The translations under genes were made by a program, and so were the position numbers. DNA of 64,000 nucleotides from Doris montereyensis (lineage: Eukaryota; Mollusca; Gastropoda; Nudibranchia; Dorididae), in NCBI GenBank assembly GCA_037039925.1, contig JAXRKP010000257.1, forward strand, positions 152,044-216,043. Reading direction: 5' to 3'. The notes under the pieces are model-generated. The model was not told the DNA's origin. It made no database searches and saw nothing but the letters and a program-made list of their open reading frames with translations. Shown one piece after another: positions 33,526 to 42,300 of this stretch. The stretch's first letter is position 1, and each line of letters opens with the position of its first letter.

Positions 33526-34609
33526 GGGTGGGGCGGGTCCTGAAAAGGCAGTTTTACCACAAATGGGACAAAACTCTTTTATTGCACTACTAGATAGAGC
33601 AGTTCACTCCCTTGACATTCATACCATAACAAAGGCTCAGGATCGATTCTTTCATTTTATACGATTGTTTTTAACTCACCGGTTGTACAACAAAAGCCGG
33701 AAATTTTGTCTAAAGTATATCACGTTGGTACTCTTTTTAATTACCACAAAGTATGCTATCCGAAAAATCTACTTTTGATGAATAATTGTCAATATTAGTA
33801 TTAGCTAAGATCAGCCAAACATTACGGGAAACATTCCGCACACCTGTTATAAGAAAAATGTCATCCCGACATGAGTGTAAGGGATGTGGAGCAGTTGAAA
33901 TAGAGTCAACATGAAGTACTTGAGAGCCTCGCACGAATGTATGATTTTTCAAAGCATTATATTATTCTTTTAGAGGTTTATATGCAAAAAACCATTAAAA
34001 TTACGAAAAAATTTGTTAAAAATGCTATTTTCTCTTTTTTTACTTTTTGACAGCGATATTCGATCTACCTTTTTATTTATTGTCCGGTTGCCCCAAATTT
34101 GGTATATAACATCTATAACGCAAAAACAAATTCACCCAGTAGTTTTTTTTGATCACCCATACACCGGAAGGTAGAATGGGAGCTGATAAAGAAAGAAAGA
34201 AAGTTTTTCGATCTCTTTAAATTTTTTCAAAACGAATTTTTTTGTGATTAGATTTGCCAAAAACTGGAAAGGTTGCTATATGCATTTTGAAAATATTTAT
34301 AAAATGAAAACCGTTTCATTTATCACAAAAAGCTACTGGGTGTGGTTAGGTATAGAACCGAATAACGTGTGTGCAAAGTTATAGCCAAATTTGTGTATAA
34401 CTGAAAAAGCCTGTTTGAAATGAAGTTGTTATTTTCGCAATGAAATCGAAGATGGCAGTGTTCCCATGGCAACCATATTACAACAACAAAAAATTAATAT
34501 CTTTTGCAGCTAATTTAGACATGCAGAGTACAATGGTAGTGGTTAAAATTGTCTATATCAAAATAATTTGTAAAAACATGCTCAGGACCCCCCCCCCCCC
34601 CCCCCCCCC
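33526..34609 (+). mobile_element. G-capped MITE, full copy D with a LINE-tail insert
   Basis: Starts GGTGGGGCGGGTCCTGA and ends CATGCTCAGGAC followed by C (22 C in all), giving inverted GGGTCCTGA/TCAGGACCC ends. About 80% similar by eye to copy B over its length. Near its right end it has GATGGCAGTGTTCCCATGGC then AACC. A 45-bp LINE tail (34149-34195) interrupts it. The C tract lies 186 bp from exon 9. Confidence 0.85.
34149..34195 (+). mobile_element. RTE-like LINE 3' tail inside a MITE
   Basis: ACACCGGAAGGTAGAATGGG followed by AGCTGATAAAGAAAGAAAG. It is the complement of the LINE end at 48495-48540, here on the plus strand. It is absent from copy B of the MITE, so it is a later insertion. 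Confidence 0.75.
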
Positions 34610-34795
34610 TTAAAGCACAAAATTTCCATAAAATAATTTTTTTAAATATGTCATAGAACAAAGGATGTTTCCTCCCAAATTGACCCATAAGAAACTTATA
34701 CATCAACGCACAAAAATGACCATTAAAAAAAAAAAATCTATTCACCAGAAACATTAGCCTCAGTTACTTATATAACTTGTCCAAAGAAACCCTAC

Positions 34796-34951
34796 CTTTG
34801 ATCCTCCGATGAGAGCAATAGCCACAGACAACTTCCTCTTCTGACCTCCAGACAAATTCATTGACCTGTCATGCAGTTTGTTTGCTATACCCAACTCGTT
34901 GACCAGAGAGACTATCTCACCCTCAATTTGAGATTTGGGAGTTCCTTTCAG
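34796..34951 (-). CDS. ABCA3-like exon 9: NBD1 helical domain and ABC signature
   Basis: 156 bp, phase 0 at both ends, acceptor ACTATTATAG|CTGAAAGG and donor TCAAAG|GTAGGG. It encodes 52 residues: LKGTPKSQIEGEIVSLVNEL, then GIANKLHDRSMNLSGGQKRK and LSVAIALIGGSK. LSGGQ is the intact ABC signature that contacts ATP on the opposite NBD, and KRKLSVAIALIGGSK is the usual ABCA continuation before Walker B in exon 10. Confidence 0.97.
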
Positions 34952-35069
34952 CTATAATAGTCCCAGGGAAACAAATCAAATAGTCAAATTGTGAAAGATA
35001 AAAGCTGAGTAAAGTATAATATATTGTATTGGCATCTATACATGGTTTAAGCAGGGTAGCTGACTGGCT

Positions 35070-35800
35070 CGGGAGCTACTGTCCGGAGACATCCGGTGCC
35101 CGACGTCCGAAGGAGCTAGTCGTCTTCACTGACACGAAGTCAAGCCCTCGGGAACTGGCACGTGGCTTTGGAGGACCCGCTTCTCGGCCAAGTGGTACGA
35201 GTATTGGGGCAACTTGAGACGCATTTCGGTGTGGAAGTAACGCTCCAATGGATACCAGGACATTGCGGAATCCCTGACAATGACACGGCCAACAGATTGG
35301 CAAAAACCGGCGCCAATCTACATGAAAAATCAACCGGCCCAACAGGACTTGGTCTGGAAGACGGGTTCACTTACGACGCAGCTAAAAGGCTCTGCCGAGA
35401 GGCAATGGCATACGTATGGATTGCAGATTGGGTGAAAGATACAACTGGCAGAGACGTATTCCAACATATGCCAGGTCCTATGAAAGATGACGCATGGAGG
35501 ATCCTAAAAGGAGGGATCAGGCTACTATTTTTGGGATGCGTACTGGCCACGCACCACTCGGCGCTCATCTGAATAGGATAGACCCAACCCGTGACCCAAC
35601 CTGTCGTTGGTGCGGTGACCCGTCCGAAAACCCTGAACATGTGCTTGTTAAATGTCCATCTCTGAGGAAGTTGAGATCGAGGTGGCTCCCGGAGGAACCC
35701 ACGCTGGGCAATTGTTTGTACGGCCTTGCGGGGCAGCTACGAAAAATGGCATCGTTCTGCCAAACCACCATCTGGGGTGAGAGACAGGATTGAAGCCAAT
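35070..35800 (+). pseudogene. LINE ORF2 remnant: RNase H and C-terminal Cys/His region
   Basis: Plus-strand frames: KELVVFTDTKSS, then after a frame break LEDPLLGQVVRVLGQLET and VTLQWIPGHCGIPDNDTANR (RNase H, with the WIPGHxGIxxNxxAxxLA motif). After another break come DQATIFGMRTGHAPLGAHLN, DPTCRWCGDPSENPEHVLVK and CPSLRKLR, the CxxC...H...C motif that follows RNase H in I/Jockey-type LINEs. Frameshifts make it inactive. The 5' portion is missing. GC content is visibly higher than in surrounding introns. Confidence 0.82.
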
Positions 35801-35884
35801 CAGTGACTGAAACTTTCTGCTGCCAAGGGATCCCTGGGGAGCTCGCAGCTTTCACACGCTTTCGATGATGTGATGTGACGGAAG

Positions 35885-36180
35885 GAAGGTATCCGTGACG
35901 GAGTTGGGCTGCTTGACTTGGGACCATGATCTCGCGGGTTTGAATCCTAGCCAAGCTAGGCCTGTTGTGTGTTCTTTGGGAAAGACACTTCACATGCATG
36001 GTTTCCCCCAATCCACCTAGGTTCAAATGGGTACAAGCACTAGCTTGGGTGTAAAAATATGCATCTGACTAGCATCCTGTCAAGGAGGTGATTATTATCA
36101 ACTGCTTCACTTCATGTTATAGTAACTGGGATAAGCTCCAGCCCTATGGACTGCAATGGCCTTTAAGGAACTTTACTTTT
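35885..36180 (+). mobile_element. tRNA-derived SINE with Meta-SINE-like centre, copy 3
   Basis: Head with B-box-like GCGGGTTTGAATCCTAGCC. Centre: GTGTGTTCTTTGGGAAAGAC, then CCCAATCCACCTAGGTTCAA, then ATGGGTACAAGCACTAGCTT. The end, GGCCTTTAAGGAACTTTACT, resembles the end of copy 1. It immediately follows the LINE remnant. Confidence 0.75.
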
Positions 36181-36379
36181 ACATTTCTTAAAAATTCTAT
36201 ACAGGTAAGAATGTGTATGATTGAGACACAATCGCAAAGAAACTAAAACAGAGACAAAAACACGTATAAATCTGAAAAAGGGTGAAATTAATTCTAAAAA
36301 AATATATAAAACGCAAATTAATTTGTAAAATAAAATATAAAAAAAGAGAGATGGGAATTCTTTTGACATTTGACGTTGT

Positions 36380-36720
36380 TTTGATGACACAATGAGACAG
36401 CTTTTCTGACTCCGTAGTCCAGGGACCTCTCAACCATAAGGCAGTGGGTTCGAGCCCCACCAACGGCTGAAAGATTTTCTCGATTCATTTTTAGCAAAAT
36501 TTATCCCCCTCGTCCAGGTAGGTGGATTGACACCTAGTCTCATCGGAGATGGATGATAAAACGGAAGTCCCGTGTGCAGACCACAACACTCTGTGCACAC
36601 TAAAGATCCGTGGCTGTCTACAGGGTAGTTTAGGCAAAATTAAAAAGCCTACCAAAACCCCTGAGATCACCTTAGTTGTGAATGTGACTAAAATCAAATC
36701 AAATCATATCAAAATCAAAT
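36380..36720 (+). mobile_element. tRNA-derived SINE with (AAATC)n tail, copy 2
   Basis: Head GACTCCGTAGTCCAGGGACC with B box GTGGGTTCGAGCCCC at about 36447. The body shares GGTAGGTGGATTGACACCTA, CTCATCGGAGATGG and ACTCTGTGCACAC with the element at 8210-8520. It ends AAATCAAATCAAATCATATC. Confidence 0.78.
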
Positions 36721-36761
36721 GCGATTAATTTTTAATCTGGAAAAGTCCACAGTTCACTTAC

Positions 36762-36916
36762 TTCCGCAAAGAATTGAAGATGCTCACGAATTGTCATTGT
36801 ATCAAAGAGAACATTATGTTGGGGACAAAGCCCAAGGCTACTGCGAACTCCATTAATGTTATCACGAATGTCGTATCCATTGACAACGGCTGTGCCACTG
36901 GTGACAGGGATAAAGC
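36762..36916 (-). CDS. ABCA3-like exon 8: NBD1 Q-loop segment
   Basis: 155 bp, acceptor TTCTCCAG|GCTTTA and donor GCGGAA|GTAAGTG. Two starting bases complete a Gly codon from exon 7. It encodes GFIPVTSGTAVVNGYDIRDN, then VRSSLGLCPQHNVLFDTMTI and REHLQFFAE. CPQHNVLFD contains the Q-loop Gln and is almost invariant in ABCA NBD1. It ends in phase 0, joining LKGTPKS in exon 9. Confidence 0.97.
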
Positions 36917-36919
36917 CTG

Positions 36920-37695
36920 GAGAACAATTATGACATAAATGACTGAGAGAGAAAATCCCTTCTGCAGTGAAAAGTTCTCTTCAATTAGTAAAATAAATTT
37001 AACTAATTAGTACTTGTACTTTATAATTACAACTGACGGCTCTTTCCCAAGATTGTTCTACGTTATCTTATTTATTTATTTACTTATTTATTTGATTCAC
37101 TCTAGTATGTTCTTATTTTTGCATGGTTATAATTATATATCAGCAGATACAAAAAATTTAAATGCTGTCAATGAGTGAAGAAAGTCTCTTAATCTCCCTT
37201 TTTTAAAGACAAACCTTTGAATTATACTGCGATCTTTCATCTTTCACTTATCAGGTCCATGACATAATTTCTATCTCTATCTCCCTAACATAAAAAAGAC
37301 AATTATGTTTCTCAACAGTGTAACATATATTTGTAAACAAACACATCTAGAAAATAACTGTTTTTACATACCAAAGAGCTTCATAGATTCAGTGATCAAA
37401 TTTACTAAGTTAAATAATCTCTCATGAAGTATCCTTAGTTTAAATTATTATGTTCTTTTAAACAGTTTCAAATGAAACTATAACCAAAGGTTGTCTATAG
37501 TTTATTCAACTTGTTTGCTATAATTAAACAAATTGGGACCATTAAGTTCAAGAGTCTTCATGTTTCATCAAATATGAATATGAAAAGTTAAAACAATCTA
37601 CGATAACAATTTAAGAGGCCACTACCCAAATACAGATGTGCATATTTTATCCCTGTTTCAGATTTGTTCAAAGGTATTACAATGAATAAATATGT
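36920..37695. other. unique intron 7 sequence
   Basis: AT-rich. No exon, TE or tandem repeat recognised beyond a short TTTATTTATTTACTTATTT run near 37070. Confidence 0.5.
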
Positions 37696-37698
37696 AAC

Positions 37699-37816
37699 CT
37701 GTTAGCATTGACATGGTTGTAGTCTTTCCAGCTCCATTATGGCCCAACAGGACAGAAATTTGTCCCTCAAACATATTGAGAGACATACCTGCCACTGCCG
37801 TTTTCTTATCAAATAC
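37699..37816 (-). CDS. ABCA3-like exon 7: NBD1 Walker A
   Basis: 118 bp, acceptor TTTCTTCAG|GTATTTG and donor CTAACAG|GTTACA. It starts in phase 0 with [20 protein letters not shown], then [29 protein letters not shown] is an intact Walker A that binds ATP phosphates. It ends in phase 1. The exon is short but unmistakable, and too short to have been noticed by frame length alone. Confidence 0.97.
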
Positions 37817-37819
37817 CTG

Positions 37820-38180
37820 AAGAAACAAAACTTGAACATTTCACCATACAATTCATCATGACAAATGAAGAACATTAGCTATTGTAATAAATGTCTGAGT
37901 TCAATTTTGAGGAAGGAAACAATTTGACATTGACAGCCCAATCAATATTTCAAAATGCCAGCACTATTACAATATCAGAAATATAAGGTGTTTGAGGAAA
38001 TATCATGTTTTAATTCACAATAGAAAATATCAGTTACTATCTCTTGGTATTATCTTCTTTTCACCCTTAATTAATCAATGAAAAGTAATATTGTACACAA
38101 ACTCTGATTAACATGATTGTGGATACCATGAAAATGCTTCTGAATAACTTCTGTTTTTATTGTGACTTTTTACTTCATTT
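37820..38180. other. unique intron 6 sequence
   Basis: AT-rich, nothing recognised. Confidence 0.5.
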
Positions 38181-38183
38181 TAC

Positions 38184-38315
38184 CTTTTCAAGTTGTTAAT
38201 TTTTATTCCAGCAGATAAATTGGAAGGCTCTTTTTTCAAAGAGAGGATTTTCAGCACCTGACAGATCATTGTAACTGTCTGCAACCTTCTGCCCATGGCC
38301 ACACCAGTAAGATTT
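38184..38315 (-). CDS. ABCA3-like exon 6: link from TM6 to NBD1
   Basis: 132 bp, acceptor CTTTCCAG|AAATCT and donor TTGAAAAG|GTAAAA. It starts in phase 0 with KSYWCGHGQKVADSYNDLSG. The frame then runs into a stop, but one frame over reads EPSNLSAGIKINNLK, the conserved EP.(D/N)L.AGIKI..L segment before NBD1. Dropping one A from the six-base run at 38231-38236 enters this frame, and adding one at the four-base run 38185-38188 returns to phase 0, as exon 7 needs (LKKVFDKK). Two opposite one-base homopolymer errors are the simplest reading. Confidence 0.88.
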
Positions 38316-38367
38316 CTGGAAAGGAATGTTATAACAGCATAGGAGATTTTTGACATCTGTTATCCTT

Positions 38368-38427
38368 ATAGCCCACACAGTGGATTTATAGCCCACACAG
38401 TGGATTTATAGCCCACACAGTGGATGA
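38368..38427. repeat. 20-bp tandem triplication (TATAGCCCACACAGTGGATT)
   Basis: Three near-identical copies in intron 5, about 50 bp upstream of exon 6 in the transcript. Confidence 0.95.
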
Positions 38428-38429
38428 GT

Positions 38430-39185
38430 AGAATAATTAGGCCTATGAATTGGCATAAAGATAATGCGGTATATAATAATATTTTAAGGAAGAAAAAGAA
38501 AACTACGTTATAGTAATGGCCAAAAGTCCTGTATATAAATATGCAGTTTTTTTATTATTTAAAGAAATTAAATTTTTACAAGATATTTGAAGAAATCGTT
38601 GCTGCCAACGGTAGGCCAGGGCACTGATCACTTTCCGATCGATCATGAGCAGTAAACGATCAAAGGGTTGTGATCACTGTGATCGAGCGCTCAGAACTAT
38701 GATCATTATCACAACGATAAACATGAGGATTAACTGGGATTATAAGGAATGAATGAAGTTGGAGACTCCAAGAATGTTATGAAATAATTAACCAGGTAAT
38801 AGATTAAAGTAACGGACGTTCCTTTTGCTCCACCAAAATAGGTCAGAGCCTAGTGTTTATATACATCATCCTGTATAGGTTATTACATACATATAAATCA
38901 TGTCCGTGTGGCAACAGTTCATTACCTTTCTACGTTTTTTAATAAAGGTATCACTTTCAACACCTTTATGTGAAAAGATTGAGTGACAACGCTTCAATGA
39001 TTAGTCAAGTATGCCTTGACTCTGCCCCAAAAGTGAGATATCAGCCAGATTGGAGTGGGATGTAAGGGTTTGGATTTATATAGAGAAAAATGAGTATTCA
39101 GAAAAAAAATCACATGGTAGACGGATTGCGATGTAAGGCGGAAACCAGTGTAATTTAATCATTGAAATATGATAACAGGAGGGAC
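38430..39185. other. unique intron 5 sequence
   Basis: No gene recognised. It includes a cluster of GATC palindromes at 38625-38705 and TATATATACATC-like AT-rich stretches. Confidence 0.5.
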
Positions 39186-39189
39186 ATAC

Positions 39190-39371
39190 CATGAATGGGA
39201 AATAGAATGGCTTTGGGACTCCGAATTCACCAGGTCGAACGCTATCAATGTACCAGGTAATCAGGATATGGATCAAGCTATCAACCAGCAACATGATCAT
39301 GCACTCCAGAAGACTAAAGTCATCATCCACAGTGCCAGGCTTATGAAAGTTGTTAAACTGGGCTCCTTCAC
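39190..39371 (-). CDS. ABCA3-like exon 5: TM6
   Basis: 182 bp, acceptor ATTTGGACAG|GTGAAGG and donor TTCATG|GTATGTC. Two starting bases complete a Gly codon from exon 4. The peptide GEGAQFNNFHKPGTVDDDFS is followed by LLECMIMLLVDSLIHILITW (TM6) and YIDSVRPGEFGVPKPFYFPFM. VDDDF and PGEFGVPKP(F/W)YF are ABCA3-like landmarks. It ends in phase 0. The 30-bp array starts about 15 bp beyond the acceptor. Confidence 0.95.
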
Positions 39372-39386
39372 CTGTCCAAATAGTTG

Positions 39387-42300
39387 AATACATTAGTCTA
39401 TGTCTAGTACATTTGGTATAAATTTGTCTTTGTCTAGGATATTTGGTAGACATTAGTCTCTGACTAGGATATTTGGTATACATTAGTCTTTGTCTAGGAT
39501 ATTTGGTATACATTAGTCTTTGTCTAGGATATTTGGTATACATTAGTCTTTGTCTAGGATATTTGGTATACATTAGTCTTTGTCTAGGATATTTGGTAGA
39601 CATTAGTCTTTGTCTAGGATATTTGGTATACATTTGTCTTCGTCTAGGATATTTGGTATACATTTGTCTTCGTCTAGGATATTTGGTATATATTAGTCTG
39701 TCTAGGAAAATTGGTAGACATTAGTCTATGTCTAGGATATTTGGTATACATTAGTCTTTGTCTAGGATATTTGGTATACAGTAGTGTCTAGGATAATTGG
39801 TAAACATTAGTCTCTGTCTAGGAAAGTTGGTAGACAATAGCCTCTGTCTACGATATTTGGTAGACATTAGTCTTTGTCTAGAATATTTGGTATACTTAAG
39901 TCTTTGACTAGGATATTTGGTATACTTAAGTCTTTGACTAGGATATTTGGTATACTTAAGTCTTTGTCAGTGATATTTGGTATACTTTAGTCTTTGTCTA
40001 GGATATTTGGTATACTTAAGTCTTTGTCTATGATATTTGGTATACATTAGTCTTTGTCTAAGATAATTGGTATACTTTAGTCTTTGTCTAGGATATTTGG
40101 TATACTTAACTCTTTGATATTTGGTATACTTAAGTCTTTGTCTATGATATTTGGTATACTTAAGTCTTTGACTAGGATATTTGGTATACATTAGTCTTTG
40201 TCTAAGATAATTGGTATACTTTAGTCTTTGTCTATGATATTTGGTATACATAAGTCTCTGACTAGGATATTTGGCATACATTAGTCTTTGTCTAGGATCT
40301 TTGGTATACATAAGTCTCTGACTAGGATATTTGGTATACATTTGTCTATTTCTAGGATATTTGGTATACATTAGTCTTTGTCTAGGATATTTGGTATACA
40401 TTAGTCTTTGTCTAGGATATTTGGTACACATAAGTCTCTGACTAGGATATTTGTAATACATTAGTCTTTGTCTAGGATATTTGGTATACTTAAGTCTCTG
40501 ACTAGGATATTTGGTAGACATTAGTCTATGTCTAGGATAATTGGTATACTTAAGTCACTGACTAGGAATTTGGTAGACATTAGTCTCTGACTAGGATATT
40601 TGTAATACATTAGTCTTGGTCTAGGATATTTGGTATACATTTGTCTTTGTCTAGGATATTTGATATACATTAGTCTCTGTCTAGGATAATTGGTAGACAT
40701 TAATCTCTGTCTAGGATATTTGGTAGATATTAGTCTATCTAGCATATTTGGCATGCACTAGTCTCTCTAGCATATTTGGTATGCATTAGTCTCTGTCTAG
40801 AATATTTGGTAGACATTAGTCTCTGTCTAGGATATTTGGTAGACACTAGTATCTGTCTAGGATATTTGGCAGATACTAGTCTCTTTTCTGGGATCTTTGG
40901 TATACATTAGTCTCTGTCTAGGATGATTGTAGATTTTAGTCTCTATCTAGAATATTTGGTATATATTAGTTTCTGTCTAGGATATTTGTTATACATTAGT
41001 CTCTGTCTAGAATATGTGGTATACATTAGTCTCTGTCTAGGATATTTGGTAGACATTAGTCTCTGTCTAGGATATTTGGTATACATTAGTCTCTGTCTAG
41101 AATATTTGGTATACATTAGTCTTTGTCTAGAATATTTGGTATACATTAGTCTCTGTCTAGAATATTTGGTATACATTAGTCTCTGTCTAGGATATTTGGT
41201 ATACATTAGTGTCTGTCTAGAATATTTGGTAGACATTAGTCTCTGTCTAGAATATTTGGTAGACATTAGTCTCTGTCTAGAATATTTGGTATACATTAGT
41301 CTCTGTCTAGGATATTTGGTATACTTTAATATCTGTCTAGGCTATTTGGTAGATATTAGTCTGTCTACGATATTAGGTAGACATTAAGCTCTGTCTATGC
41401 TATTTGGTAGACATTAATCTCTGTCAATGATATTTGGTAGACATTAATCTCTGTCTAGGATACTTGGTAGACATTAACCTCTGTTTAGGATAATTGGTAG
41501 ACATTAGTCTTTGTGTAGGATATTTGGTAGACATTAATCTGTCTAGGATAATTAATAGACATTAGTCTTTGTGTAGGATATTTGGTAGACATTAATCTCT
41601 GTCTAGGATATTTGGTAGACATTAGTCTCTGTCTAGAATATTTGGTAGACATTAGTCTCTTTATAGGATATTTGGTGGACATTAGTCCCTGTCTAGTATA
41701 TTTGGTAGACATTAGTCCCTGTGTAGAATATTTGGTAGACATTAGTCCCTGTCTAGGATATTTGGTAGACATTAGTCCCCGTCTGGGATATTTGGTAGAC
41801 ATTAATCTTTGTCTAAGATATTTGGTAGACACTAATCTCTGTATAGGATATTTGGTAGACATTAGTTTCTTTATAGGATATTTGGTATACATTAATCTTT
41901 GTCTAAGATATTTGGTAGACATTAATCTCTGTATAGGATATTTGGTAGACATTAGTTTCTTTATAGGATATTTCGTAGACATTAATCTTTGTCCAAGATA
42001 TTTGGTAGACATTAATCTCTGCATAGGATATTTGGTAGACATTAGTCTCTTTATAGGATATTTGGTAGACATTAATCTTTGTCTAAGATATTTGGTAGAC
42101 ATTAATCTCTGTGAGGGATATTTGGTAGACATTAATCATTGTATATGATATTTGGTAGACATTAATCTCTGTATAGGATATTTGGTACACATTAATCTTT
42201 GTCAAGGATATTTGGTAGAGATTAGCTCCTGTCTAGGATATTTTGTAGACATTAGTCCCTGTCTAGGAAATTTGGTAGACATTAGTTGCTGTCTATATTT

